A stretch of DNA of 64,000 nt from Megalopta genalis (GCF_051020955.1 NC_135027.1:9030532-9094531), one strand, 5' to 3'. Numbered from the stretch's first letter, positions 38,009-52,640 are shown. The notes: a model not told the origin generated them from the letters alone. Program-made: numbers and translations.

Positions 38009-39265
38009 TTATCCGCTTCCAGTTAAAGCTAAATCATTTATATCGCAAGTATTTGAAGCCAAATCATTTGTTTCGCATGGATTTGAAGCTAAACCTCCTA
38101 CTTCGCGTCGCTTTGAAGATAAATCATGTGTTTCGCATGGATTTGAAGCTAACTCGCTTGTTTCACTTCCAGTTGAAGCTAAATCATTCATACCGCAAGT
38201 GTTTGAAGCTAAATCATTTGTTTCGCATGGATTTGAAGCTAATCCCTCTACTTCGCGTTGCTTTGATGATAAATCATGTGTTTCACATGGATTTGAACCT
38301 AACTCGCTTGTTTCACTTCCAGATGAAGCTAAATCATTTGTTTCGCATGGATTTGAAGCTAATCCTTCTACTTCGCGTTGCTTTGAAGATAAATCATGTG
38401 TTTCGCATAGATTAGAACCTAACTCGCTTGTTTCGTTTTCAGTTGAAGCTAAATCATTTGTATCGATAGTACTTGAAGGTAAATCATTTGTTTCGCATGG
38501 GTTTGAAGCTAAACCTCCTACTTCGCATTGATTTGAATTTAAATCATGTGTTTCGAATGTCTGTGAAGCTAAATCATTTGTTTCGCATGGATTTGAAGCT
38601 AAACCTTCTACTGCGCAATGCATGGAAGATAAATCATGTGTCTCGCATGGATTTGAAGCTAACTCGCTTGTTCCGCTTCCAGTTAAAGCTAAATCATTTA
38701 TATCGCAAGTATTTGAAGCAAAATCATTTGTTTCGCATGGATTTGAAGCTAACCCTTCTACTTCGCGTCGCTTTGAAGATAAATCATGTGTTTCGAATGA
38801 ATGTGAAGCTAACTTGTTTGTTTTGCATGCAGTTGAAGCTATATCGTTTATATCGCAAGTACTTGAAGCTAAATCATTTGTTTTGCATGGATTTGAAGCT
38901 AACTCGCATGTTTCGCTTCCAGTTGAAGCTAAATCATTTATACCGCAAGTGTTTGAAGCTAAATCATTTGTTTCGCATGGATTTGAAGCTAATCCCTCTA
39001 CTCCGCGTTGCTTTGAAGATATATCATGTGTTTCGCATGGATTTGAAGCAAACCCTTCTACTGCGCAATGCATGGAAGATAAATCATGTGTTTCGTGTGG
39101 ATTTGAACCTAACTCGTATGTTTCGCATGCAGTTGAATCTAAATCATTTATATCGCAAGTATTTGAAGCAAAATCATTTGTTTCTCTTGGATTTGAAGCT
39201 AAACCTTCTACTTCGCGTTGCTTTGAAGCTAAATCATGTGTTTCGAATGAATGTGAAGCTAACAC
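38009..39265 (-). other. Minus-strand repeat reading frame, 418 codons
   Basis: This is one of the longest open minus frames inside zone 3. It spans a junction where 20.9-21.5-kb-like material is joined to 22.5-23.1-kb-like material. It ends near 38009 at a frameshift in cttatccgcttcc (one base shorter than the usual cttgttccgcttcc). The same shift recurs at about 20845 and 32527. The content is decapeptide repeat only. Confidence 0.22.
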
Positions 39266-41500
39266 GTTTGTTTAGCATGCATTTGAAGCTATATCGTTTA
39301 TATCGCAAGTTCTTGAAGCTAAATCATTAGTTTCGCATGGAATAGAAGCTAACTCGCTTATTTCGCTTCTAGTTGAAGCTAAATCATTTATATCGCTAGT
39401 ATTCGAAGGTAAATCATTTGTTTCGCATGGATATGAAGCTAAACCTTCTATTTCGCATTGATTTGAAGCTAAATCATGTGTTTCGAATGAATGTGAAGCT
39501 AACTCGTTTGTTTCGCATGCATTTGAAGCTATATCGTTTATATCGCAAGTATTTGAAGCTAAATCATGTGTTTCGAATGACTGTGAAGCTAACTCGTTTG
39601 TTTCGCATGCATTTGAAGCTATGTCGTTTATATCGCAAGTATTTGAATCTAAATTATTTGTTTCGCATGGATTAGAAGCTAACTCGCTTGTTTCGCTTCC
39701 AGTTGAAGCTATATCATTTATATCGCTAGTATTTGAAGTTAAACCATTTGTTTCGCATGGATTTGAAGATAAACCTTCTACTTCGTATTCCTTTGAAGAC
39801 AAATCATGTGTCTCGCATGGATTTGAAGCTAACTCGCTTGTTCCGCTTCCAGTTAAAGCTAAATCATTTATATCGCAAGTATTTGAAACCAAATCATTTG
39901 TTTCGCATGGATTTGAAGCTAAACCTTCTACGTCGCGTCGCTTTGAAGATAAATCATGTGTTTCGCATGGATTTGAAGCTAACTCGCTTGTTTCACTTCC
40001 AGTTGAAGTTAAATCATTTATACCGCAAGTGTTTGAAGATAAATCATTTGTTTCGCACGGATTTGAAGCTAATCCCTCTACTTCGCGTTGCTTTGAAGAT
40101 AAATCATGTGTTTCGCATGGATTTGAAGCTAACTCGCTTGTTTCACTTCCAGTTGAAGCTAAATCATTTATATCGCAAGTATTTGATCTAAATCTTTTTT
40201 TTCGCATGGATTAGAAGCTAACTCACTTGTTTCGCTTCCAGTTGATCCTAAATCATTTATATCGCTAGTATTTGAAGGTAAATCATTTGTTTCGCATGGA
40301 TTTGAAGCTAAACCTTCTACTTTGCATTGCTTGGAAATAAATCATGTGTTTCGCGTGGATTTGAAGCTAACTTGTTTGTTGCGCATGCAGTTGAATCTAA
40401 ATCATTTATATCGCAAGTATTTGAAGCAAAATCATTTGTTTCTCTTGGATTTGAAGCTAAACCTTCTTCTTCGCATTGATTTGAAGCTAAATCATGTGTT
40501 TCGAATGAATGTGAAGCTAACTCGTTTGTTTCGCATGCATTTGAAGCTATATCGTTTATATCCCAAGTATTTGAAGCTAAATCATTTGTTTCGCATGGAT
40601 TTGAAGCTAATCCTTCTTCTTCGCGTTGCTTTGAAGATAAATCATGTGTTTCGCATAGATTAGAACCTAACTCGCTTGTTTCGTTTTCAGTTGAAGCTAA
40701 ATCATTTGTATCGATAGTACTTGAAGGTAAATCATTTGTTTCGCATGGATTTGAAGCTAAACCTCCTACTTCGCATTGATTTGAATTTAAATCATGTGTT
40801 TCGAATGTCTGTGAAGCTAAATCATTTGTTTCGCATGGATTTGAAGCTAAACCTTCTACTGCGCAATGCATGGAAGATAAATCATGTGTTTCGTGTGGAT
40901 TTGAAGCTAACTCGTTTGTTTCGCATGCAGTTGAAGCTATATCGTTTAAATCGCAAGTACTTGAAGCTAAATCATTTGTTTCGCATGGATTTGAAGCTAA
41001 CTCGCATGTTTCGCTTCCATTTGGAGCTATGTCATTTATATCGCTAGTATTTGAAGCTAAATCATTTGTTTCGTATCGATTTGAGGCTATACCTTCTACT
41101 TCGCATTGGTTTGAAGCTAACTCATGTGTTTCGAATGAACGTGAAGCTAACTCGTTTGTTTCGCATGCAGTTGAATCTAAATCATTTATATCACAAGTAT
41201 TTGAAGCTAAATTATTTGTTTCGCATGGATTTGAACCTACACCTTCTACTTCGCATTGATTTGAAGCTAAATCATGTGTTTCGAATGACTGTGAAGCTAA
41301 ATCATTTGTTTCGCATGGATTTGAATCGAAACCTTCTACTGCGCAATACAAGGAAGATAAATCACTAGTTTCGCGTGGATTTGAAGCTAAGTCGTTTGTT
41401 TCTCATGCAGTTGAATCCAAATCATTTATATCGCAAGTATTTGAAGCTAAATCATTTGTTTCTCTTGGATTTGAAGCTAAACCTTCTTCTTCGTATTGAT
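38638..41500. repeat. Copy of 22490-25350 (offset 16,148-16,149)
   Basis: This copy shares with 22490 and after the lacking-B/C and C-D-E junctions, the gtttagcatgca monomer (39273 versus 23125), the cgtcgcgtcgc B monomer and the ggaaataaatc one-base-short B/C boundary. The offset grows by one after the T-run monomer (T8 here at 40182, T7 at 24034). The match fades near 41500, where this copy has a full aaatcatttg and the other a one-base-short aaatctttg. Confidence 0.78.
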
Positions 41501-44500
41501 TTGAAGCTAAATCATTTGTTTCGCATGGATTTGAAGCTAACCCTTCTACTTCGCGTCGCTTTGAAGATAAATCATGTGTTTCGAATGAATGTGAAGCTAA
41601 CTTGTTTGTTTCGCATGCAGTTGAAGCTATATCGTTTATATCGCAAGTAATTGAAGCTAATTCATTTGTTTTGCATGTATTTGAAGCTAACTCGCATGTT
41701 TCGATTTCAGCTGAAGCTAAATCATTTATACGGCAAGTGTTTGAAGCTAAATCATTTGTTTCGCATGGATTTGAAGCTAATACCTCTACTCCGCGTTGCT
41801 TTGAAGATAAATCATGTGTTTCGCATGGATTTGAAGCTAACCCTTCTACTGCGCAATGCATGGAAGATAAATCACGTGTTTCGTGTGGATTTGAACCAAA
41901 CTCGTATGTTTCGCATGCAGTTGAATCTAAATCATTTATATCGCAAGTATTTGAAGCAAAATCATTTGTTTCTCTTGGATTTGAAGCTAAACCTTCTACT
42001 TCGCGTTGCTTTGAAGCTAAATCATGTGTTTCGAATGAATGTGAAGCTAACTCGTTTGTTTAGCATGCATTTGAAGCTATATCGTTTATATCGCAAGTTC
42101 TTGAAGCTAAATCATTAGTTTCGCATGGAATAGAAGCTAACTCGCTTGTTTCGCTTCTAGTTGAAGCTAAATCATTTATATCGCTAGTATTCGAAGGTAA
42201 ATCATTTGTTTCGCATGGATATGAAGCTAAACCTTCTATTTCGCATTGATTTGAACCTAAATCATGTGTTTCGAATGAATGTGAAGCTAACTCGTTTGTT
42301 TCGCATGCATTTGAAGCTATATCGTTTATATCGCAAGTATTTGAAGCTAAATCATGTGTTTCGAATGAATGTGAAGCTAACTCGTTTGTTTCGCATGCAT
42401 TTGAAGCTATGTCGTTTATATCGCAAGTATTTGAATCTAAATCATTTGTTTCGCATGGATTAGAAGCTAACTCGCTTGTTTCGCTTCCAGTTGAAGCTAT
42501 ATCATTTATATCGCTAGTATTTGAAGTTAAACCATTTGTTTCGCATGGATTTGAAGATAAACCTTCTACTTCGTATTCCTTTGAAGACAAATCATGTGTC
42601 TCGCATGGATTTGAAGGTAACTCGCTTGTTCCGCTTCCAGTTAAAGCTAAATCATTTATATCGCAATTATTTGAAACCAAATCATTTGTTTCGCATGGAT
42701 TTGAAGCTAAACCTTCTACTTCGCGTCGCTTTGAAGATAAATCATGTGTTTCGCATGGATTTGAAGCTAACTCGCTTGTTTCACTTCTTGTTGAAGCTAA
42801 ATCATTTATATCGCAAGTATTTGATCTAAATCTTTTTTTTCGCATGGATTAGAAGCTAACTCACTTGTTTCGCTTCCAGTTGATCCTAAATCATTTATAT
42901 CGCTAGTATTTGAAGGTAAATCATTTGTTTCGCATGGATTTGAAGCTAAACCTTCTACTTTGCATTGCTTGGAAATAAATCATGTGTTTCGCGTGGATTT
43001 GAAGCTAACTTGTTTGTTGCGCATGCAGTTGAATCTAAATCATTTATATCGCAAGTATTTGAAGCAAAATCATTTGTTTCTCTTGGATTTGAAGCTATAC
43101 CTTCTTCTTCGCATTGATTTGAAGCTAAATCATGTGTTTCGAATGAATGTGAAGCTAACTCGTTTGTTTCGCGTGCATTTGAAGCTATATCGTTTATATC
43201 CCAAGTATTTGAAGCTAAATCATTTGTTTCGCATGGATTTGAAGCTAATCCTTCTTCTTCGCGTTGCTTTGAAGATAAATCATGTGTTTCGCATAGATTA
43301 GAACCTAACTCGCTTGTTTCGTTTTCAGTTGAAGCTAAATCATTTGTATCGATAGTACTTGAAGGTAAATCATTTGTTTCGCATGGGTTTGAAGCTAAAC
43401 CTCCTACTTCGCATTGATTTGAATTTAAATCATGTGTTTCGAATGTCTGTGCAGCTAAATCATTTGTTTCGCATGGATTTGAAGCTAAACCTTCTACTGC
43501 GCAATGCATGGAAGATAAATCATGTGTTTCGTGTGGATTTGAAGCTAACTCGTTTGTTTCGCATGCAGTTGAAGCTATATCGTTTATATCGCAAGTACTT
43601 GAAGCTAAATCATTTGTTTCGCATGGATTTGAAGCTAACTCGCATGTTTCGCTTCCATTTGGAGCTATGTCATTTATATCGCAAGTATTTGAAGCAAAAT
43701 CATTTGTTTCTCTTGGATTTGAAGCTAAACCTTCTACTTCGCGTTGCTTTGAAGCTAAATCATGTGTTTCGAATGAATGTGAAGCTAACTCGTTTGTTTA
43801 GCATGCATTTGATGCTATATCGTTTATATCGCAAGTTCTTGAAGCTAAATCATTAGTTTCGCATGGAATAGAAGCTAACTCGCTTGTTTCGCTTCTAGTT
43901 GAAGCTAAATCATTTATATCGCTAGTATTCGAAGGTAAATCATTCGTTTCGCATGGATATGAAGCTAAACCTTCTATTTCGCATTGATTTGAAGCTAAAT
44001 CATGTGTTTCGAATGAATGTGAAGCTAACTCGTTTGTTTCGCATGCATTTGAAGCTATATCGTTTATATCGCAAGTATTTGAAGCTAAATCATGTGTTTC
44101 GAATGAATGTGAAGCTAACTCGTTTGTTTCGCATGCATTTGAAGCTATGTCGTTTATATCGCAAGTATTTGAATCTAAATCATTTGTTTCGCATGGATTA
44201 GAAGCTAACTCGCTTGTTTCGCTTCCAGTTGAAGCTATATCATTTATATCGCTAGTATTTGAAGTTAAACCATTTGTTTCGCATGGATTTGAAGATAAAC
44301 CTTCTACTTCGTATTCCTTTGAAGACAAATCATGTGTCTCGCATGGATTTGAAGCTAACTCGCTTGTTCCGCTTCCAGTTAAAGCTAAATCATTTATCTC
44401 GCAAGTATTTGAAACCAAATCATTTGTTTCGCATGGATTTGAAGCCAATCCCTCTACTTCGCGTTGCTTTGAAGTTAAATCATGTGTTTCGCATGGATTT

Positions 44501-46138
44501 GACGCTAACTCGCTTGTTTCACTTCCTGTTGAAGCTAAATCATTTATATCGCAAGTATTTGATCTAAATCTTTTTTTTCGCATGGATTAGAAGCTAACTC
44601 ACTTGTTTCGCTTCCAGTTGATCCTAAATCATTTATATCGCTAGTATTTGATGGTAAATCATTTGTTTCGCATGGATTTGAAGCTAAACCTTCTACTTTG
44701 CAATGCTTGGAAGATAAATCATGTGTTTCGCGTGGATTTGAAGCTAACATGTTTGTTGCGCATGCAGTTGAATCTAAATCATTTATATCGCAAGTATTTG
44801 AAGCAAAATCATTTGTTTCTCTTGGATTTGAAGCTAAACCTTCTTCTTCGCACTGATTTGAAGCTAAATCATTTGTTTCGCATGGATTTGAAGCTAACTC
44901 GCATGTTTCGCTTCCAGTTGGAGCTATGTCATTTATATCGCAAGTATTTGATCTAAATCTTTTTTTCGCATGGATTAGAAGCTAACTCACTTGTTTTGCT
45001 TCCAGTTGATCCTAAATCATTTATATCGCTAGTATTTGAAGGTAAATCATTTGTTTCGCATGGATTTGAAGCTAAATCTTCTACTTCGGATTGATTTGAA
45101 GCTAAATCATGTGTTTCGTATGACTGTGAAGCTAACTCGTCTGTTTCGCTTGGATTTGAAGCTAAACCTTCTTCTTCGTATTGATTTGAAGCTAAATCAT
45201 GTGTTTCGAATGAATGTGAAGCTAACTCCTTTGTTTCGCATGCATTTGAAGCTAAATCATTTATATCGCAAGTATTTGATCTAAATCTTTTTTTTCGCAT
45301 GCATTAGAAGCTAACTCACTTGTTTCGCTTCCAGTTGATCCTAAATCATTTATATCGCTAGTATTTGAAGGTAACTCATTTGTTTCGCATGGATTTGAAG
45401 CTAAACCTTCTACTTTGCATTGCTTGGAAGATAAATCATGTGTTTCGCGTGGATTTGAAGCTAACTTGTTTGTTGCGCATGCAATTGAATCTAAATCATT
45501 TATATCGCAAGTATTTGAAGCAAAATCATTTGTTTCTCTTGGATTTGAAGCTAAACCTTCTTCTTCGCATTGATTTGAAGCTAAATCATGTGTTTCGAAT
45601 GAATGTGAAGCTAACTCGTTTGTTTCGCATGCATTTGAAGCTATATCGTTTATATCCCAAGTATTTGAAGCTAAATCATTTGTTTCGCATGGATTTGAAG
45701 CTAATCCTTCTTCTTCGCGTTGCTTTGAAGATAAATCATGTGTTTCGCATAGATTAGAACCTAACTCGCTTGTTTCGTTTTCAGTTGAAGCTAAATCATT
45801 TGTATCGATAGTACTTGAAGGTAAATCATTTGTTTCGCATGGATTTGAAGCTAAACCTCCTACTTCGCATTGATTTGAATTTAAATCATGTGTTTCGAAT
45901 GTCTGTGAAGCTAAATCATTTGTTTCGCATGGATTTGAAGCTAAACCTTCTACTGCGCAATGCATGGAAGATAAATCATGTGTTTCGTGTGGATTTGAAG
46001 CTAACTCGTTTGTTTCGCATGCAGTTGAAGCTATATCGTTTATATCGCAAGTACTTGAAGCTAAATCATTTGTTTCGCATGGATTTGAAGCTAACTCGCA
46101 TGTTTCGCTTCCATTTGGAGCTATGTCATTTATATCGC
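40166..46138. repeat. 6-kb segmental duplication, left copy (offset 6,502)
   Basis: This copy matches 46668-52640 base for base apart from a small number of substitutions. Examples are aagtcgtttg versus aactcgtttg at about 41388/47890, gtaattgaag versus gtacttgaag at about 41647/48149, cacttcttgttg versus cacttccagttg near 42785/49287, and atggatttg versus atgggtttg near 40744/47246. All T-run monomers within it (40182, 42820, 44558, 44947, 45275) have partners 6,502 bp away with the same T number. Confidence 0.88.
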
Positions 46139-47540
46139 TAGTATTTGAAGCTAAATCATTTGTTTCGCATCGATTTGAGGCTATACCTTCTACGTCGCAT
46201 TGGTTTGAAGCTAACTCATGTGTTTCGAATGAACGTGAAGCTAACTCGTTTGTTTCGCATGCAGTTGAATCTAAATCATTTATATCACAAGTATTTGAAG
46301 CTAAATTATTTGTTTCGCATGGATTTGAAGCTACACCTTCTACTTCGCATTGATTTGAAGCTAAATCATGTGTTTCGAATGACTGTGAAGCTAAATCATT
46401 TGTTTCGCATGGATTTGAATCTAAACCTTCTACTGCGCAATGCATGGAAGATAAATCATGTGTTTCGCGTGGATTTGAAGCTAACTCGTTTGTTTCTCAT
46501 GCAGTTGAATCCAAATCATTTATATCGCAAGTATTTGAAGCTAAATCATTTGTTTCTCTTGGATTTGAAGCTAAACCTTCTTCTTCGCATTGATTTGAAG
46601 CTAAATCATTTGTTTCGCATGGATTTGAAGCTAACTCGCATGTATCGCTTCCAGTTGGAGCTATGTCATTTATATCGCAAGTATTTGATCTAAATCTTTT
46701 TTTTCGCATGGATTAGAAGCTAACTCACTTGTTTCGCTTCCAGTTGATCCTAAATCATTTATATCGCTAGTATTTGAAGGTAAATCATTTGTTTCGCATG
46801 GATTTGAAGCTAAACCTTCTACTTTGCATTGCTTGGAAATAAATCATGTGTTTCGCGTGGATTTGAAGCTAACTTGTTTGTTGCGCATGCAGTTGAATCT
46901 AAATCATTTATATCGCAAGTATTTGAAGCAAAATCATTTGTTTCTCTTGGATTTGAAGCTAAACCTTCTTCTTCGCATTGATTTGAAGCTAAATCATGTG
47001 TTTCGAATGAATGTGAAGCTAACTCGTTTGTTTCGCATGCATTTGAAGCTATATCGTTTATATCCCAAGTATTTGAAGCTAAATCATTTGTTTCGCATGG
47101 ATTTGAAGCTAATCCTTCTTCTTCGCGTTGCTTTGAAGATAAATCATGTGTTTCGCATAGATTAGAACCTAACTCGCTTGTTTCGTTTTCAGTTGAAGCT
47201 AAATCATTTGTATCGATAGTACTTGAAGGTAAATCATTTGTTTCGCATGGGTTTGAAGCTAAACCTCCTACTTCGCATTGATTTGAATTTAAATCATGTG
47301 TTTCGAATGTCTGTGCAGCTAAATCATTTGTTTCGCATGGATTTGAAGCTAAACCTTCTACTGCGCAATGCATGGAAGATAAATCATGTGTTTCGTGTGG
47401 ATTTGAAGCTAACTCGTTTGTTTCGCATGCAGTTGAAGCTATATCGTTTAAATCGCAAGTACTTGAAGCTAAATCATTTGTTTCGCATGGATTTGAAGCT
47501 AACTCGCATGTTTCGCTTCCATTTGGAGCTATGTCATTTA
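43665..47540. repeat. 3.9-kb segmental duplication, left copy (offset 9,107)
   Basis: This copy matches 52772-56647. It overlaps both copies of the 6,502-bp duplication, so the two events are nested. Shared landmarks are the gtttagcatgca stop (43799/52906), T-run monomers (44558, 44947, 45275, 46684 against 53665, 54054, 54382, 55791) and tccagttgatcctaaatc monomers. T numbers agree at each pair. Confidence 0.85.
45261..46445 (-). other. Minus-strand repeat reading frame, 394 codons, duplicated at 54368
   Basis: This is a decapeptide frame ending in ..NACEKKDLDQILAI. That tail is produced when the frame runs through a T8 monomer and shifts. The open stretch is reproduced, apparently without change, at 54368-55552, which is 9,107 bp away. 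Identity including the aberrant frameshift tail shows that the block was copied after the frame was already broken, so this is not a conserved protein end. Confidence 0.22.
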
Positions 47541-50500
47541 TATCGCTAGTATTTGAAGCTAAATCATTTGTTTCGCATCGATTTGAGGCTATACCTTCTA
47601 CTTCGCATTGGTTTGAAGCTAACTCATGTGTTTCGAATGAACGTGAAGCTAACTCGTTTGTTTCGCATGCAGTTGAATCTAAATCATTTATATCACAAGT
47701 ATTTGAAGCTAAATTATTTGTTTCGCATGGATTTGAACCTACACCTTCTACTTCGCATTGATTTGAAGCTAAATCATGTGTTTCGAATGACTGTGAAGCT
47801 AAATCATTTGTTTCGCATGGATTTGAATCGAAACCTTCTACTGCGCAATACAAGGAAGATAAATCACTAGTTTCGCGTGGATTTGAAGCTAACTCGTTTG
47901 TTTCTCATGCAGTTGAATCCAAATCATTTATATCGCAAGTATTTGAAGCTAAATCATTTGTTTCTCTTGGATTTGAAGCTAAACCTTCTTCTTCGTATTG
48001 ATTTGAAGCTAAATCATTTGTTTCGCATGGATTTGAAGCTAACCCTTCTACTTCGCGTCGCTTTGAAGATAAATCATGTGTTTCGAATGAATGTGAAGCT
48101 AACTTGTTTGTTTCGCATGCAGTTGAAGCTATATCGTTTATATCGCAAGTACTTGAAGCTAATTCATTTGTTTTGCATGTATTTGAAGCTAACTCGCATG
48201 TTTCGATTCCAGCTGAAGCTAAATCATTTATACCGCAAGTGTTTGAAGCTAAATCATTTGTTTCGCATGGATTTGAAGCTAATACCTCTACTCCGCGTTG
48301 CTTTGAAGATAAATCATGTGTTTCGCATGGATTTGAAGCTAACCCTTCTACTGCGCAATGCATGGAAGATAAATCACGTGTTTCGTGTGGATTTGAACCA
48401 AACTCGTATGTTTCGCATGCAGTTGAATCTAAATCATTTATATCGCAAGTATTTGAAGCAAAATCATTTGTTTCTCTTGGATTTGAAGCTAAACCTTCTA
48501 CTTCGCGTTGCTTTGAAGCTAAATCATGTGTTTCGAATGAATGTGAAGCTAACTCGTTTGTTTAGCATGCATTTGAAGCTATATCGTTTATATCGCAAGT
48601 TCTTGAAGCTAAATCATTAGTTTCGCATGGAATAGAAGCTAACTCGCTTGTTTCGCTTCTAGTTGAAGCTAAATCATTTATATCGCTAGTATTCGAAGGT
48701 AAATCATTTGTTTCGCATGGATATGAAGCTAAACCTTCTATTTCGCATTGATTTGAACCTAAATCATGTGTTTCGAATGAATGTGAAGCTAACTCGTTTG
48801 TTTCGCATGCATTTGAAGCTATATCGTTTATATCGCAAGTATTTGAAGCTAAATCATGTGTTTCGAATGAATGTGAAGCTAACTCGTTTGTTTCGCATGC
48901 ATTTGAAGCTATGTCGTTTATATCGCAAGTATTTGAATCTAAATCATTTGTTTCGCATGGATTAGAAGCTAACTCGCTTGTTTCGCTTCCAGTTGAAGCT
49001 ATATCATTTATATCGCTAGTATTTGAAGTTAAACCATTTGTTTCGCATGGATTTGAAGATAAACCTTCTACTTCGTATTCCTTTGAAGACAAATCATGTG
49101 TCTCGCATGGATTTGAAGGTAACTCGCTTGTTCCGCTTCCAGTTAAAGCTAAATCATTTATATCGCAATTATTTGAAACCAAATCATTTGTTTCGCATGG
49201 ATTTGAAGCTAAACCTTCTACTTCGCGTCGCTTTGAAGATAAATCATGTGTTTCGCATGGATTTGAAGCTAACTCGCTTGTTTCACTTCCAGTTGAAGCT
49301 AAATCATTTATATCGCAAGTATTTGATCTAAATCTTTTTTTTCGCATGGATTAGAAGCTAACTCACTTGTTTCGCTTCCAGTTGATCCTAAATCATTTAT
49401 ATCGCTAGTATTTGAAGGTAAATCATTTGTTTCGCATGGATTTGAAGCTAAACCTTCTACTTTGCATTGCATGGAAATAAATCATGTGTTTCGCGTGGAT
49501 TTGAAGCTAACTTGTTTGTTGCGCATGCAGTTGAATCTAAATCATTTATATCGCAAGTATTTGAAGCAAAATCATTTGTTTCTCTTGGATTTGAAGCTAA
49601 ACCTTCTTCTTCGCATTGATTTGAAGCTAAATCATGTGTTTCGAATGAATGTGAAGCTAACTCGTTTGTTTCGCATGCATTTGAAGCTATATCGTTTATA
49701 TCCCAAGTATTTGAAGCTCAATCATTTGTTTCGCATGGATTTGAAGCTAATCCTTCTTCTTCGCGTTGCTTTGAAGATAAATCATGTGTTTCGCATAGAT
49801 TAGAACCTAACTCGCTTGTTTCGTTTTCAGTTGAAGCTAAATCATTTGTATCGATAGTACTTGAAGGTAAATCATTTGTTTCGCATGGGTTTGAAGCTAA
49901 ACCTCCTACTTCGCATTGATTTGAATTTAAATCATGTGTTTCGAATGTCTGTGCAGCTAAATCATTTGTTTCGCATGGATTTGAAGCTAAACCTTCTACT
50001 GCGCAATGCATGGAAGATAAATCATGTGTTTCGTGTGGATTTGAAGCTAACTCGTTTGTTTCGCATGCAGTTGAAGCTATATCGTTTATATCGCAAGTAC
50101 TTGAAGCTAAATAATTTGTTTCGCATGGATTTGAAGCTAACTCGCATGTTTCGCTTCCATTTGGAGCTATGTCATTTATATCGCAAGTATTTGAAGCAAA
50201 ATCATTTGTTTCTCTTGGATTTGAAGCTAAACCTTCTACTTCGCGTTGCTTTGAAGCTAAATCATGTGTTTCGAATGAATGTGAAGCTAACTCGTTTGTT
50301 TAGCATGCATTTGAAGCTATATCGTTTATATCGCAAGTTCTTGAAGCTAAATCATTAGTTTCGCATGGAATAGAAGCTAACTCGCTTGTTTCGCTTCTAG
50401 TTGAAGCTAAATCATTTATATCGCTAGTATTCGAAGGTAAATCATTCGTTTCGCATGGATATGAAGCTAAACCTTCTATTTCGCATTGATTTGAGGCTAA

Positions 50501-52640
50501 ATCATGTGTTTCGAATGAATGTGAAGCTAACTCGTTTGTTTCGCATGCATTTGAAGCTATATCGTTTATATCGCAAGTATTTGAAGCTAAATCATGTGTT
50601 TCGAATGAATGTGAAGCTAACTCGTTTGTTTCGCATGCATTTGAAGCTATGTCGTTTATATCGCAAGTATTTGAATCTAAATCATTTGTTTCGCATGGAT
50701 TAGAAGCTAACTCGCTTGTTTCGCTTCCAGTTGAAGCTATATCATTTATATCGCTAGTATTTGAAGTTAAACCATTTGTTTCGCATGGATTTGAAGATAA
50801 ACCTTCTACTTCGTATTCCTTTGAAGACAAATCATGTGTCTCGCATGGATTTGAAGCTAACTCGCTTGTTCCGCTTCCAGTTAAAGCTAAATCATTTATC
50901 TCGCAAGTATTTGAAACCAAATCATTTGTTTCGCATGGATTTGAAGCCAATCCCTCTACTTCGCGTTGCTTTGAAGTTAAATCATGTGTTTCGCATGGAT
51001 TTGACGCTAACTCGCTTGTTTCACTTCCTGTTGAAGCTAAATCATTTATATCGCAAGTATTTGATCTAAATCTTTTTTTTCGCATGGATTAGAAGCTAAC
51101 TCACTTGTTTCGCTTCCAGTTGATCCTAAATCATTTATATCGCTAGTATTTGATGGTAAATCATTTGTTTCGCATGGATTTGAAGCTAAACCTTCTACTT
51201 TGCAATGCTTGGAAGATAAATCATGTGTTTCGCGTGGATTTGAAGCTAACATGTTTGTTGCGCATGCAGTTGAATCTAAATCATTTATATCGCAAGTATT
51301 TGAAGCAAAATCATTTGTTTCTCTTGGATTTGAAGCTAAACCTTCTTCTTCGCACTGATTTGAAGCTAAATCATTTGTTTCGCATGGATTTGAAGCTAAC
51401 TCGCATGTTTCGCTTCCAGTTGGAGCTATGTCATTTATATCGCAAGTATTTGATCTAAATCTTTTTTTCGCATGGATTAGAAGCTAACTCACTTGTTTTG
51501 CTTCCAGTTGATCCTAAATCATTTATATCGCTAGTATTTGAAGGTAAATCATTTGTTTCGCATGGATTTGAAGCTAAATCTTCTACTTCGGATTGATTTG
51601 AAGCTAAATCATGTGTTTCGTATGACTGTGAAGCTAACTCGTCTGTTTCGCTTGGATTTGAAGCTAAACCTTCTTCTTCGTATTGATTTGAAGCTAAATC
51701 ATGTGTTTCGAATGAATGTGAAGCTAACTCCTTTGTTTCGCATGCATTTGAAGCTAAATCATTTATATCGCAAGTATTTGATCTAAATCTTTTTTTTCGC
51801 ATGCATTAGAAGCTAACTCACTTGTTTCGCTTCCAGTTGATCCTAAATCATTTATATCGCTAGTATTTGAAGGTAACTCATTTGTTTCGCATGGATTTGA
51901 AGCTAAACCTTCTACTTTGCATTGCTTGGAAGATAAATCATGTGTTTCGCGTGGATTTGAAGCTAACTTGTTTGTTGCGCATGCAATTGAATCTAAATCA
52001 TTTATATCGCAAGTATTTGAAGCAAAATCATTTGTTTCTCTTGGATTTGAAGCTAAACCTTCTTCTTCGCATTGATTTGAAGCTAAATCATGTGTTTCGA
52101 ATGAATGTGAAGCTAACTCGTTTGTTTCGCATGCATTTGAAGCTATATCGTTTATATCCCAAGTATTTGAAGCTAAATCATTTGTTTCGCATGGATTTGA
52201 AGCTAATCCTTCTTCTTCGCGTTGCTTTGAAGATAAATCATGTGTTTCGCATAGATTAGAACCTAACTCGCTTGTTTCGTTTTCAGTTGAAGCTAAATCA
52301 TTTGTATCGATAGTACTTGAAGGTAAATCATTTGTTTCGCATGGATTTGAAGCTAAACCTCCTACTTCGCATTGATTTGAATTTAAATCATGTGTTTCGA
52401 ATGTCTGTGAAGCTAAATCATTTGTTTCGCATGGATTTGAAGCTAAACCTTCTACTGCGCAATGCATGGAAGATAAATCATGTGTTTCGTGTGGATTTGA
52501 AGCTAACTCGTTTGTTTCGCATGCAGTTGAAGCTATATCGTTTATATCGCAAGTACTTGAAGCTAAATCATTTGTTTCGCATGGATTTGAAGCTAACTCG
52601 CATGTTTCGCTTCCATTTGGAGCTATGTCATTTATATCGC
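46668..52640. repeat. 6-kb segmental duplication, right copy (offset 6,502)
   Basis: This is the counterpart of 40166-46138, with partner T-run monomers at 46684, 49322, 51060, 51449 and 51777. The two copies are separated by about 530 bp (46139-46667), a stretch that reappears at 55245-55775. At about 52640 the sequence jumps from an E monomer into a ggtaaatcatttg monomer followed by ctttgcattgcttggaaata, which marks a recombination junction. Confidence 0.88.
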
